DNA of 64,000 bases from Pseudonocardia sp. HH130630-07 (GCF_001698125.1 NZ_CP013854.1:4588001-4652000), one strand, 5' to 3'; shown: positions 15,675 through 24,711, numbered from the stretch's first letter. Notes: generated from the letters alone by a model not told the origin. Numbers and translations: made by a program.

Positions 15675-17162
15675 GTGCCGGATCCGAGTGCCGGACACCC
15701 GACGGCTCTCCCGCGGTTCGCGGGACGGCCGGTGTGGGTCGTCGCGGGTGTCGTCGGCGTGGTGCACCTCGGGCTGGCCGCGGTGCCCCGCCGCTGGTTC
15801 GACGAGGACCTCATGCTCGCGATCGGCCGCCACCACCTCGACACGGGTGCGGTCGACCAGCCACCGCTCACCCCGTTGCTCGCTCGGCTGGCCGACGCCG
15901 TCGCCCCGGGATCGCAGGTGGTGCTCGCCGTGCCGGCCGTCGTCGCCACCGTCGCGGCGGTACTGCTCACCGCGCTCATGGCCCGCGAGCTCGGCGGTGA
16001 CCGGCGGGCCCAGACGCTCGGCGCGCTCGCCCAGGGCACCGGGATCGCCGCCGCCCAGTTCGGGCACTGGCTGACGCCGTACACGCTGGAACCCGCGCTG
16101 TGGTCGGTGCTGTTCTGGCTGCTGCTGCGCTGGGTCCGGATCCGCGACGACCGGTTGCTCGTCGTCCTCGGTCTCGTCGCGGGGGTGACCGCGCAGACCC
16201 GGTTCCAGATCGGTGCGCTGGGCATCGTCCTGCTCGTCGCGCTCGCCGTGACCGGTCCGCGCGAGCTGCTGCGCCGGCCGGCGCTGTGGCTGGGCGCCGT
16301 GCTCGCGCTGCTGGTGGCGAGCCCGGCCCTGGCCTGGCAGATGGCCAACGGCTGGCCGCAGCTCGCGATGGCCGGTGCCGTCGCCGACGAGAACGCGGCG
16401 ATCTACGGCGGCCCGGTCCTCGTCGTGCTGCACGGGTTGGCCGTGGTCGGTCCGATGGCGCTCGGCCTGGCCGTCTGCGGGCTCGCCGGGCTGGTGCGCG
16501 ACCCGCGGCTGCACCCGTACCGCGTCGTCGGGGTGGCGTTCGTGCTGCTGTTCGCGGCCGTCGCGGTCAGCTCCGGGCGGCACTACTACATGCTGCCGAT
16601 GTACCCGGTGCTGGTGGCGCTGGGCGTCGTCGCGCTGCAGCACCGCCGGGAGGACGGACGGCGGGTGCGGACGGCCTGGCCGCTCGTCGCCGCCGGGACG
16701 GTGCTGGCCGTCGGCGGGCTGGCCTCCTCGGTGCTGCTCGCCTCGCCGCGCTTCGCCGAGCCGCTGGTGAGCGCCACGGCCGGGGCCTGGCAGGCGATCC
16801 CGGCCGGGCAACGGGACCGCACCGCGCTCGGCGCGACCCCGTACGTCTACGCGACCTACCTCGACGCCGCCCCGCCGGAGCGCGGCCTGCCGCCGGCCAC
16901 GAGTGCCAACCGGGCCTACGGCTGGTTCCCGGCGCCTCCCGAGCACCAGGACCGGATGCTGCTCGTGGGGGATCCGGACCCGTGGCGCCCGTGGTTCACC
17001 GGCGTCCGTCCGGTGGCCACGGCCGCAGCGGCGACCCCGATGGGCACCTACGGCGGGCTGGTGCCGGAGTCGGTGACGATCTGGGAGCTGGACGGGCGAC
17101 GGGCGCCGTGGGCCGAGATCCGGGCCGCACTGCGCGACCTGCACGTGGCGCCGGGGAACTGA
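15675..17162 (+). CDS. GT39/PMT-like membrane glycosyltransferase
   Basis: 495 residues with about ten hydrophobic helices. The first extracytoplasmic loop holds WFDEDLMLAIGRHHLDTG, the acidic DE pair that in the ArnT/PMT_2 family binds the lipid-phosphate sugar and acts as catalytic base. VDQPPLTPLLARL follows, a family hallmark. It would transfer a sugar from a polyprenyl-phosphate donor to a lipid or protein outside the membrane. The GTG follows GGAGGA by about 12 nt. It is divergent from the P450 and convergent with merR, so no operon assigns its acceptor. Confidence 0.82.
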   Translation: MPDPSAGHPTALPRFAGRPVWVVAGVVGVVHLGLAAVPRRWFDEDLMLAIGRHHLDTGAVDQPPLTPLLARLADAVAPGSQVVLAVPAVVATVAAVLLTALMARELGGDRRAQTLGALAQGTGIAAAQFGHWLTPYTLEPALWSVLFWLLLRWVRIRDDRLLVVLGLVAGVTAQTRFQIGALGIVLLVALAVTGPRELLRRPALWLGAVLALLVASPALAWQMANGWPQLAMAGAVADENAAIYGGPVLVVLHGLAVVGPMALGLAVCGLAGLVRDPRLHPYRVVGVAFVLLFAAVAVSSGRHYYMLPMYPVLVALGVVALQHRREDGRRVRTAWPLVAAGTVLAVGGLASSVLLASPRFAEPLVSATAGAWQAIPAGQRDRTALGATPYVYATYLDAAPPERGLPPATSANRAYGWFPAPPEHQDRMLLVGDPDPWRPWFTGVRPVATAAAATPMGTYGGLVPESVTIWELDGRRAPWAEIRAALRDLHVAPGN

Positions 17163-17175
17163 GCGCCGGGCCCGG

Positions 17176-17928
17176 TCAGTCCGCGGACTCCTCCGCCTCG
17201 GCCCGCTCGGCGGCGAGGAGGGTCTGGGTCCGGACGATGACGTCGAGCTGCGCGTCGTTGTAGAGGTCGCGCATCGCCTTGACCACCGTCGAGGCGGCGA
17301 ACTTCTGCCCCTTCGGCGCGTCCGTCGGGGGCTGCAGGAGTTCCGGGTGCGCGACGTAGAGATCGCGCACGTACGGGATCATCCGGTCGACGAGATCCTG
17401 GCGGGTCGCCTCGTCGGCGTCGGCCGGGAGCCGGTCCAGCTCCTGGTTGGTCGGGTCGCTGGGCAGGTCCTCCAGCATCTGCGAGAACGTGTCGAGGCTA
17501 TTCGGCCCGAGCACCCGGGTCATGACGACCATCAGCGACCGGTCCGCCTCGGACATCGGCTGCTGCTCCAGCACACCGCCGAACTCGGGTGGCAGATCGG
17601 TCGGGGCCGACTGGCGCAGGATCAGGGCCAGCTCCACCCGGGCCCGCTGCAGGCGTTCGATGGTGGCGGCGAGCTCGGCGTCGAGGGTGCGCAGCGCCTC
17701 CTCGGGATGGTGGTCCTCCTCGCCCATGTCCTCGATCTGCGACAGCGAGAAGCCCAGGTCGGTGAGGCGCTTGATGCGCAGCAGGCGGACCAGGTGGGAC
17801 ACCCCGTACTGCTTGTACCCGTTGGCCCGCCGTTCCGGCTCCTCGAGCAGCCCCACCTCGTGGTAGTGCCGTACCGCGCGCAGGCTCGTGCCGGCGAGCT
17901 CGGCGATCTCCCGGGTGCTCCAGGCCAC
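17176..17928 (-). CDS. MerR-family transcriptional regulator
   Basis: 250 residues. The N-terminal MerR winged helix (STREIAELAGTSLRAVRHYHEVGLLEEPERRANGYKQY compressed across residues 4-40) is classic, with a coiled coil (EEALRTLDAELAATIERLQRARVELALIL) next and a C-terminal helical domain of about 130 residues like TipAS-type or ligand-sensing domains. No metal-binding Cys set is seen, so a small organic effector is likelier than a metal. Start GTG at 17926-17928. Its own promoter carries a dyad element repeated before the P450 and S9 genes, so it probably autoregulates and controls both. Confidence 0.9.
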   Translation of the reverse strand: MAWSTREIAELAGTSLRAVRHYHEVGLLEEPERRANGYKQYGVSHLVRLLRIKRLTDLGFSLSQIEDMGEEDHHPEEALRTLDAELAATIERLQRARVELALILRQSAPTDLPPEFGGVLEQQPMSEADRSLMVVMTRVLGPNSLDTFSQMLEDLPSDPTNQELDRLPADADEATRQDLVDRMIPYVRDLYVAHPELLQPPTDAPKGQKFAASTVVKAMRDLYNDAQLDVIVRTQTLLAAERAEAEESAD

Positions 17929-17958
17929 GGCCGTCCCCTCTCCTCGTGGTGCCCGTCA

Positions 17959-17988
17959 GTCGACACCCTGCCGTAACGGCCACGTCAA
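17959..17988 (-). promoter_or_regulatory. MerR-type operator/promoter of merR
   Basis: Minus-strand reading: TTGACG, dyad GCCGT-T-ACGGC, then GGTGTCG, ending 31 bp from the GTG. It is the reference member of the three-site family with 15480-15509 and 18041-18070. Confidence 0.7.
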
Positions 17989-18040
17989 GCCGCGTCCCCC
18001 CGCCGGGTAAACGTGTGAGCCGGGACACTCCGGGCGGCGC

Positions 18041-18070
18041 TTGAGTGTGCCGCGACGGCCGAGTGTCTCG
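18041..18070 (+). promoter_or_regulatory. MerR-type operator/promoter of the S9 peptidase gene
   Basis: Plus-strand reading: TTGAGTG, then TGCCGCGACGGC (identical to the P450 site core over 12 nt), then GTGTC. It matches the P450 site in 21 of 30 positions by hand alignment and lies 76 bp upstream of the S9 ATG. Confidence 0.65.
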
Positions 18071-18145
18071 TCGGTGACGACAGCGCGGAGCCCCCCGTCG
18101 GGCCCGTCGCGCAGCACCCGCCACCACAGCCAGGAGGAGCGTCGC

Positions 18146-20419
18146 ATGACCCAGCTGACCGATGCCGACTACGCCCGCGCGGAGCAGATGCTCGCGCCGT
18201 ACCGGGCCCGGCGGATCCCCGGAGGCGTGGTCGCTCCCGCGTGGCTGTCCGACGGCGCCCGGTTCCGGTACCGGTCCGGGGCCCGCTACGTCGTCGTCGA
18301 TCCGGCCGCGGGGACCCGGCACGACGCGTTCGACCACGACCGGCTCGCCGCCGCGCTGAGCCGGGAGTCCGGCACCGCCGTCGAGGGCACCGACCTGAAG
18401 CTCACGGCCCTGGACCTCGAGCCGTCCGGGGCCGACGGCGAGACCGACGCGATCCGGTTCACCGCCCTCGACCAGCGCTGGGAGTGGTCCGACCGCAGCG
18501 GCACCTGCACCCGTGTCGACGACGACCGGGTCGCGCCCGGCGAGAGCGTCTCGCCGGACGGGCAGTGGGTCGCCTTCGGCCGGGACGGCGACATCCACGT
18601 CCGCTCCCGCGACGGCGGGCAGGAGTTCGCCCTCACCGACGACGCCGAGCCGCACGTCGACTACGGGACCCTGACCGAGGCGCTCGGCAACCGCGTCCTG
18701 ATGCGCAACCTCGGGCTGCCGCAGCACCTGATCGTCGAGTGGTCGCCCGACTCCACCCGCCTGCTCGTGCACCGGCTCGACCAGCGTGACCTGCCCGAGC
18801 AGGTGCTGGTCGAGTCCGCGCCCGCCGACGGCGGACGGCCGGTCGAGCACCGCTCGCGCTACCCCATGCCCGGTGACGAGGCCCAGGCGACGATGTCCTG
18901 GAACGTCCTGCAGGTGACCGGGGCCGATGCCGGTCCCGGCGGGATCGTGCGCCAGCAGGGCGAGCCGTACGTCGTCCTGCACCCGGGTGCGATGACCTAC
19001 CGCTGGTGGTCGGGGGAGAAGGGGGAGACGATCCACTACCTGCAGCAGTCCCGCGACGCCCGCACGCTGGAGCTGCGCCGGATGGACCCGTCCACCGGGG
19101 AGACGACGACCCTGATCAGCGAGACCGGGAGCACCCGCGTCGATCCGGGGGCCCAGCTCGGGGACCCGACGATGACCCGGGTGCTGGACAGCGGGGAGAT
19201 CCTCTGGTGGTCCCAGCGCGACGGCTGGGGGCACCTGTACCTGTACTCCGCCGACGGCGAGGAGGTCACCCAGCTGACCCGCGGCCGGTGGCCGGTGCGC
19301 AGCCTGCTCTGGGTCGACGAGGAGCGTCGCCAGGTGTGGTTCCTCGCCTCCGGGCTGGTCGAGGACGATCCCTACGTCCGGCAGATCTGCCGGGTCGGAC
19401 TCGACGGCACCGGTTTCACCCGGATCACCGACGACGAACTCGACCACGACGCCGTCAGCCCGCCGCAGGGCGGCTACCTCGTGGACCGGGCGTCGTCGCC
19501 GAGCACCCCGCCGCGGTCGGCGGTCCTGGGTGGCGACGGCCAGGTACTGGTCGAGCTGGAGTCGCCCGGCACCGACGGCCTGACGGCACTCGGCTGGACC
19601 CCGCCGGAGCGGTTCACGGCGCTGGCGGCCGACGGACGGACCCCGGTGTACGGCCTGCTGTGGCGGCCGCACGACGTCGACCCGTCGCGCAGCTACCCGG
19701 TGATCGACCACATCTACCCGGGGCCGCAGGTGCACCGGGCGGGCGCCTCGTTCGACGTGCCGCACCACGGGGAACCGGAGGCGCTGGCCGCGCTCGGGTT
19801 CGCCGTCGTCGCGGTGGACGGCCGGGGGACGGCCGGGCGCAGCAAGGCCTTCCACGACCACTCCTACGGGGCCCTCGGGGACGCCGGATCGCTCGTCGAC
19901 CACATCGCGGCGATCCGCGAGCTCGGGCACCGGCACCCGTGGCTGGACACCGCGCGGGTCGGGATCACCGGGCACTCCGGCGGGGGGTTCGCCACCGCAC
20001 GGGCGCTGCTCGCGCACCCGGAGTTCTACTCGGTCGGGGTGGCCACGGCCGGGAACCACGACATGGGCGTCTACGTGCCGATGTGGGCCGAGTGGTACCA
20101 CGGCGAGATGGACGACGAGGCCAGGACGGCGCTGTCCAACCCGGCCCTCGCGGAGAACCTGCAGGGCAAGCTCCTGCTGATCCACGGTGAGCTCGACGAC
20201 AACGTCCTCCCGTCGCAGACGATGCGCCTGGTCGACGCGCTGGTCTCCGCCGACAAGGACGTCGACATGCTCATCGTGCCGGGCGCCGAGCACGCGATGA
20301 TCGGCCGGATGCACTACGTCCTGCGCCGGACCTGGGACTACCTGGTGCGGCACCTGCACGGCACCGAGCCGCCCCGGTACCGGCTCGCGCCGCTCCCGCT
20401 CGACACCGGCGGCGCGTAG
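18146..20419 (+). CDS. S9 family prolyl oligopeptidase (DPP IV-like)
   Basis: 757 residues: an N-terminal eight-bladed propeller of the DPPIV_N type (about residues 20-500) and a C-terminal alpha/beta hydrolase. The nucleophile is in GHSGGGFATARALL, the Asp in HGELDDNVLPSQTMRL, and the His in GAEHAMIGRM. It would cleave dipeptides from short peptides with a small penultimate residue. No signal peptide, so cytosolic. The ATG follows AGGAGGAGC. It is divergent from merR and shares its operator type, suggesting inducible expression by the same effector as the P450. Confidence 0.9.
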   Translation: MTQLTDADYARAEQMLAPYRARRIPGGVVAPAWLSDGARFRYRSGARYVVVDPAAGTRHDAFDHDRLAAALSRESGTAVEGTDLKLTALDLEPSGADGETDAIRFTALDQRWEWSDRSGTCTRVDDDRVAPGESVSPDGQWVAFGRDGDIHVRSRDGGQEFALTDDAEPHVDYGTLTEALGNRVLMRNLGLPQHLIVEWSPDSTRLLVHRLDQRDLPEQVLVESAPADGGRPVEHRSRYPMPGDEAQATMSWNVLQVTGADAGPGGIVRQQGEPYVVLHPGAMTYRWWSGEKGETIHYLQQSRDARTLELRRMDPSTGETTTLISETGSTRVDPGAQLGDPTMTRVLDSGEILWWSQRDGWGHLYLYSADGEEVTQLTRGRWPVRSLLWVDEERRQVWFLASGLVEDDPYVRQICRVGLDGTGFTRITDDELDHDAVSPPQGGYLVDRASSPSTPPRSAVLGGDGQVLVELESPGTDGLTALGWTPPERFTALAADGRTPVYGLLWRPHDVDPSRSYPVIDHIYPGPQVHRAGASFDVPHHGEPEALAALGFAVVAVDGRGTAGRSKAFHDHSYGALGDAGSLVDHIAAIRELGHRHPWLDTARVGITGHSGGGFATARALLAHPEFYSVGVATAGNHDMGVYVPMWAEWYHGEMDDEARTALSNPALAENLQGKLLLIHGELDDNVLPSQTMRLVDALVSADKDVDMLIVPGAEHAMIGRMHYVLRRTWDYLVRHLHGTEPPRYRLAPLPLDTGGA

Positions 20420-20481
20420 CCGCTCCGGCTCCGGCTCCGGAGGTGCGGCGTATCGGCCCCGGCCCGCGTACGGTCACATCC

Positions 20482-21408
20482 ATGATCGACCGTCGGCTCG
20501 CGGTCCTCGCGGCGATCGACCGGCACGGCACGGTGACCGCGGCGGCGCAGGCGTGCCGGTTGACCCCCTCGGCGGTGTCGCACCAGATGCGGACCCTCGC
20601 CCGTGAGGTCGGGGTCCCGCTGCTGGAGGCGGAGGGCCGCGGGGTCCGGCTCACCGCGGCCGCCCGCACCCTGCTCGTGCACGGCGAGACGCTGACCGCG
20701 CAGTGGGAACGGGCCCGGGCCGATCTCGCCGCGCACCGCGGGGGAGCGGTCGCCGGGCCGCTGCGGTTCTGCGGGTTCTCCACCGCCGCGGCGGCCGTGC
20801 TGCCGCAGGCGTTCGCCCGGCTCCGGCGCGAGCACCCCGCGCTGCGTCCCGGGCTCCGCGAGATCGAGCCGGCCCGTGCGTTCGACCTGCTCGCCGCGGA
20901 CGAGGCGGACATCGCCGTGGTCGTCGCGACGCCGAGCATCCCGCCGGTGACCGACCCGGCGTTCCACCAGATCGACCTCTACGACGAGCCGCTCGACGTG
21001 CTCGTCGGCCCCGACCACCCGCTGGTCGGCCGGACCGGGGTCGCCCTGCACGACCTGGCCGCCGACCGCTGGGTGTGCAGCAACCCCGGCCGGGCCTACC
21101 ACCAGCTGGTCACCCTGGCCTGCGCCGGCGCCGGTTTCGCCCCGGACATCGCCCACCACGCCGACGAGTGGGACACCGGAGCCGCCCTGGTCGCGCACGG
21201 GTTCGGGGTCGCGCTGGTCCCGCGGCTGGCCGACGTCCCGTCCCGGCACGACACCCGGCGGATCCCGATCGGGGTGCCACCGGTCCCGGTCCGGCGGGTG
21301 ATCGCGGCGGTCCGTGCGGGCTCCCGGGACCATCCCGCCGTCGCCGCCGGCCTGACCGCCGTGCACGACGAGTGCGCCGCGCTCGCCGACCGCCTCGCCG
21401 GCGGATGA
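20482..21408 (+). CDS. LysR-family transcriptional regulator
   Basis: 308 residues: winged HTH at residues 1-60 (LAAIDRHGTVTAAAQACRLT then PSAVSHQMRTL) and a periplasmic-binding-like effector domain from about residue 90. The ATG at 20482 was chosen because the HTH begins at once; TACGGT upstream suggests a leaderless transcript. Unusually for LysR, the following MFS gene is on the same strand, 292 bp downstream, so the control region for that gene (with a clear inverted repeat) lies between. Confidence 0.88.
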   Translation: MIDRRLAVLAAIDRHGTVTAAAQACRLTPSAVSHQMRTLAREVGVPLLEAEGRGVRLTAAARTLLVHGETLTAQWERARADLAAHRGGAVAGPLRFCGFSTAAAAVLPQAFARLRREHPALRPGLREIEPARAFDLLAADEADIAVVVATPSIPPVTDPAFHQIDLYDEPLDVLVGPDHPLVGRTGVALHDLAADRWVCSNPGRAYHQLVTLACAGAGFAPDIAHHADEWDTGAALVAHGFGVALVPRLADVPSRHDTRRIPIGVPPVPVRRVIAAVRAGSRDHPAVAAGLTAVHDECAALADRLAGG

Positions 21409-21622
21409 GGGACGCGGCGGGCCCGGCGGCGGCCGTGCCGGCCGCGCACGAGTGCCCGTCCCCCGCGGAGTCGCTGACCCGGTGAGCGAATCGCGGCGGG
21501 GCGGACGTGCGATCCTCCTCGGTCGCGGGGGCGTCGTGTGGTCGGTCACGGCACGGTCCGGGGCGCTGTCGTCTCCCGCACGACGCTCGACGGCACGACC
21601 TGCGACGACGGTCCGAGCAGAC

Positions 21623-21647
21623 GACCGTGCAACACGACTGCACGGTC
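21623..21647. promoter_or_regulatory. inverted-repeat operator upstream of MFS gene
   Basis: GACCGTGCA-ACACGAC-TGCACGGTC: perfect 9-bp arms with a 7-bp spacer, about 55-80 bp before the MFS start candidates. TGCAC recurs at 21671. A likely repressor site; neither its regulator nor a LysR T-N11-A role can be settled from sequence. Confidence 0.6.
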
Positions 21648-21700
21648 CTGTGAACGACTCTGCGATGTACTGCACTGGTCCGGGCGGTCACCGTGGTCGC

Positions 21701-23257
21701 GTGCTTCCCGTCCGCCTCGCACCCGTCGTGCGCACCGCTCGATCCGGCCGTCCCGCTCCGGCTCCGGCAGACCGCCCCGGCGCCGTCGGTGCTGCGCTGG
21801 CCCTGCTCGCGTTCGGCGCGAACATGGCCGGCCCGCTCTATCCCGGTTACCAGGCGCGGCTCGGGTTCGACGATCTCACCCTGACCGCGGTGTACGCCGT
21901 GTACTCGCTGGCGAGCGTGCCGGCGTTGCTGGTCCTCGGCCCGCTGGGTGACCGGGTCGGCCGGGTCCGGCTCGTCCGGGGCGGACTGGTCGCGGGCGTG
22001 CTCGGATCGCTCTGCTTCGCGGTGGGCGACCACGTGGGCTGGCTGGTCGCCGGGCGGGTGCTGCAGGGGATCGCGCTCGGTGCCGCCACCGGCGCCGGGA
22101 TGGCGGTGCTGGCGGCGGCCTCGTCCCGGCGGACCCGGCGGCGGGTCGCCGCGGCCGGTGCCCTCGCCTTCCTCGCCGGGACGGCGGCCGGTCCCGGTCT
22201 CACCGGTCTGCTCGCCGAGGTGCTGCCGGGCCCCGCGGTCTCCGCGGTCGTCGTGCACCTGCTGCACGCCCTCGCCCTGCTCGCCGTGCTGGTGCGGCTC
22301 GCCCGGCCCGGCCCGGCGGACCCGGAGCGGCCGCGACGGCCGGACCCGGCGGTCGCGGTACCGGATCCCGCACCGGCGGTGCGGCCCGGAACGGGGTGGA
22401 GCCGGACCCGGCTCGCCGCGACGACGACCGGGTTCGTCTCCTGGGCGGTCGCGGGACTCTTCCTCGGGCTGTTGCCGAGCGTGCTGGCCCGGGGATCCGC
22501 CGGCGCCGGTCCCGCGGTGCTCGGCGCGCTCGCCGCGGTGGTGGTCCTCGCGGCGGTACCGGCCCAGTTCCTGCTGGCCCGGCTCGGTCCGCGCCGTGCC
22601 CAGCTGGGCGGTCTAGCGCTGCTCGGCGCCGGGCTGGCCGCCCTCGTCGCGGTGGACGCGGCGCCGGCTCCCGTGCCGGCGCTCGTGACGGCGGTCGTCG
22701 CCGGGCTCGGGCACGGCCTCGCCTACGGCGGCGCGCACACCGCGATGGAGGCCGAGGCCGTCGGGCCGCGGGCCGCGTCCGTCACGGCCGGCACGTACGT
22801 CGTCTACTACCTCGGTGCGGGGCTGCCGACCCTGCTGGTCGGGGTGTGGTCGTCGGTGGTCCCGCTCGCCACGGCGACCGGCCTGCTCGCCGGTGCGCTG
22901 CTGGTCGCCGCGGTGGCCGCCGCGTTCGTCGTGGGCGGTGCGGGCGGAGAAGACGGAGCGGGCGGCGTGGCCGGTGCCCGGCGCGCCGGTGCCCGCCGCC
23001 CGGCCGACCCGGACGACGACCCGTGGGGTGACCTCGCCGGAGCCGTGATCGGCCTGCTGCGCGGGTTCCACGTGGCCCACGGGATCATGCACCGCACGGC
23101 GACGCCGGTCAGCCGCCCTGCCCGTAGGCGGCGGCGATCTCCTCGGGCTCGGCCCACCGGCTGTAGGCGGCCTGCTGGGGCCAGCCCTCCGGGCTGTCCT
23201 GCCACTCCTCCTGGCGGCCGTAGGGCAGCACGTCGATCAGCCCGAACAGGTAGCTGA
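21701..23257 (+). CDS. MFS transporter
   Basis: About 518 residues with 12 predicted helices; motif A-like GDRVGRVRLVRGGLV after helix 2 and antiporter-type GTAAGPGLTGLLAEV. The start is uncertain: GTG 21701, GTG 21728 and ATG 21665 are in frame and none has a good ribosome site. The last 50 residues (after LLRGFHVAHGIMHR) are Arg/Pro-rich and lie antisense to the end of the DUF899 gene, giving a 149-bp tail-to-tail overlap. That tail may be real but unselected, or reflect a lost stop codon. Substrate unknown. Confidence 0.78.
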   Translation: MLPVRLAPVVRTARSGRPAPAPADRPGAVGAALALLAFGANMAGPLYPGYQARLGFDDLTLTAVYAVYSLASVPALLVLGPLGDRVGRVRLVRGGLVAGVLGSLCFAVGDHVGWLVAGRVLQGIALGAATGAGMAVLAAASSRRTRRRVAAAGALAFLAGTAAGPGLTGLLAEVLPGPAVSAVVVHLLHALALLAVLVRLARPGPADPERPRRPDPAVAVPDPAPAVRPGTGWSRTRLAATTTGFVSWAVAGLFLGLLPSVLARGSAGAGPAVLGALAAVVVLAAVPAQFLLARLGPRRAQLGGLALLGAGLAALVAVDAAPAPVPALVTAVVAGLGHGLAYGGAHTAMEAEAVGPRAASVTAGTYVVYYLGAGLPTLLVGVWSSVVPLATATGLLAGALLVAAVAAAFVVGGAGGEDGAGGVAGARRAGARRPADPDDDPWGDLAGAVIGLLRGFHVAHGIMHRTATPVSRPARRRRRSPRARPTGCRRPAGASPPGCPATPPGGRRAARRSARTGS

Positions 23258-23798
23258 GCTGCTCGGTCCCGCGTCCGTCGGTGTGCCAGGTCCGGTAGAC
23301 GGTGTCGCCGTCGCGCAGGAACACGTTGACCGCGAACCCGGCGTCCGGCGGCGCGCCGACGTCGCTGCCGAAGGAGCTGCGCGACGTCGAGTACCAGGTC
23401 ATGGTGTTGCCGACCCGGCGCCGGTAGGCCAGCGCCTCCTCGATCGGGCCCTGGGTGACGACGACGAACCGGGCGTCGAACTTCTCCAGCCCGGCCAGCC
23501 GGGTGAACTGCGAGGTGAAGCCGGTGCAGCCGCCGCACTGCCACTCGGCGCCGGCGTGCCACATGTGGTTGTAGACGATCAGCTGCGGGTGCTCACCGAA
23601 GACGTCGGCCAGCCGGACGGGTCCGTCGGCCCCGTCGAGGACGTAGTCGGGCATCTCCACCATGGGCATCCGCCTGCGCTGCGCGGCGACCGCGTCGAGT
23701 TCGCGGGTGGCCGCCTTCTCCCGGCGGCGGAGCGCGGCGAGCTCACGTTCCCAGGTCGCGGTGTCGACGACGGGGGGCAGGGCGGTGCTGGGGGGCAT
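23109..23798 (-). CDS. DUF899 (thioredoxin-like) protein
   Basis: 229 residues of the DUF899 family: N-terminal helix WERELAALRRREKAATRELD, the RRRMPMVEM segment, then a thioredoxin-like fold with VYNHMWHAGAEWQCGGCTGF and the C-terminal DVLPYGRQEEW. The CGGC pair sits where a peroxiredoxin-like Cys would be. Function is not established; some members are annotated as dithiol-disulfide oxidoreductases. Its 3' end overlaps the MFS gene antisense. Confidence 0.88.
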   Translation of the reverse strand: MPPSTALPPVVDTATWERELAALRRREKAATRELDAVAAQRRRMPMVEMPDYVLDGADGPVRLADVFGEHPQLIVYNHMWHAGAEWQCGGCTGFTSQFTRLAGLEKFDARFVVVTQGPIEEALAYRRRVGNTMTWYSTSRSSFGSDVGAPPDAGFAVNVFLRDGDTVYRTWHTDGRGTEQLSYLFGLIDVLPYGRQEEWQDSPEGWPQQAAYSRWAEPEEIAAAYGQGG

Positions 23799-23856
23799 GG
23801 TTCCTCCGGTGGTCGGTGGTTCCTCTACCCGTGACGACCCGCCCGCGGCCGGAAAC

Positions 23857-24321
23857 TCATCGGCCGCCCCAGCGCTCCCGGACCGAGGTGAACACCTTCT
23901 GGCCGTGCGAGAACTCGACGACGTTGCCGTCGGGGTCGGTGAGCGCGCAGATGTAGCCGACCGGACCGGGCATCTGCCGCGGCTCCCAGTGCAGGCAGCC
24001 CGCGGCCCGGGCGCGGTCGGCGGCCGCGTCGACGTCGGACCGCTGCGGAACCTCGATCCCGATGTGGGCGAACGGCCGGAGCAGGCCCAGCTGCCCGCCG
24101 CGGTCCTGGTCGAACGAGACGAGCACCAGCACCATCGGCGTCGCCACCTGACCCGGGTTCGACAGCCACGCGCTGCGACCGGCGTCGTCGGAGAACCGCT
24201 CGACGACGGTCAGCGGGGTCATCGTGGTGTAGAACGCGATCGCCGCATCGAGGTCCCCGGTCGGCAACGCCACGTGCGTCCACCGGGCCTCGGTCAGCGG
24301 CGGGTGCGGCTCGTCGGCCAT
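23857..24321 (-). CDS. VOC-family (glyoxalase/dioxygenase fold) protein
   Basis: 154 residues, one VOC module pair: WTHVALPTGDLDAAIAFYTTM at the start, FAHIGIEV in the middle and YICALTDPDGNVVEFSHG near the end. The His, His and Glu of these segments are the likely metal ligands. Known members include glyoxalase I, extradiol dioxygenases and bleomycin-type binding proteins; no specific substrate is evident. Same strand as DUF899, with a 58-bp gap. Confidence 0.82.
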   Translation of the reverse strand: MADEPHPPLTEARWTHVALPTGDLDAAIAFYTTMTPLTVVERFSDDAGRSAWLSNPGQVATPMVLVLVSFDQDRGGQLGLLRPFAHIGIEVPQRSDVDAAADRARAAGCLHWEPRQMPGPVGYICALTDPDGNVVEFSHGQKVFTSVRERWGGR

Positions 24322-24324
24322 CTC

Positions 24325-24528
24325 CTACGCATCCAGCAGCCGCTGGCGGGCGAGGCGCTCGACCAGCTCGGGGAGGGCGGTCACCGGGACCGCGTCGAGG
24401 TCGTCGCGCGAGCCGCGGACGGCGGAGTCCACGAGCCGGGCGGGGAAGCGGTCGCCGAACTCGGCGACCAGCCGGTCGACGGCGTCGAGGACGGCGGGAT
24501 CGGAGGTGTGGGGCAGGGGCGCGTGCAC
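24325..24528 (-). CDS. three-helix-bundle dimerisation domain protein
   Basis: 67 residues ending LVERLARQRLLDA. The pattern V..LVAEFGDRFPARLVDSAVRG then V.ALPELVERLARQRL matches the small actinobacterial three-helix-bundle dimerisation family, usually found near regulators. The GTG at 24526-24528 gives a protein that covers just that domain; an upstream in-frame start would add low-complexity sequence. Its stop lies 3 bp before the VOC start, so the two are probably co-transcribed. Confidence 0.62.
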   Translation of the reverse strand: MHAPLPHTSDPAVLDAVDRLVAEFGDRFPARLVDSAVRGSRDDLDAVPVTALPELVERLARQRLLDA

Positions 24529-24653
24529 GTCTGGATTCGATTCGTCGAGGGGGCCCGGGCGGCAGGACGCCGGTGCGGGCGGAGGTCGTGGTCGCTGCGC
24601 CGGGCGGAGTCCGACCCGGGCGGGTGCCCGATGGTCGTCCGGCCTCCGACGGC

Positions 24654-24681
24654 GGCCGGGCGCCACGATAGGCGCCCGGCC
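24654..24681. terminator. strong hairpin downstream of the propeller/subtilase operon
   Basis: 11-bp GC-only stem GGCCGGGCGCC / GGCGCCCGGCC with loop ACGATA, 30 bp after the I9-like gene. No T-tract follows; actinobacterial terminators often lack one. Confidence 0.65.
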
Positions 24682-24711
24682 CGCCGGAGTCGACCGACTA
24701 ACCCGTGCGTG

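Noticed and set aside
17498..20359. Long open frame on the minus strand opposite the S9 peptidase
   Set aside because: It is a high-GC shadow: no recognisable domain, while the plus strand has a complete S9 enzyme with triad.
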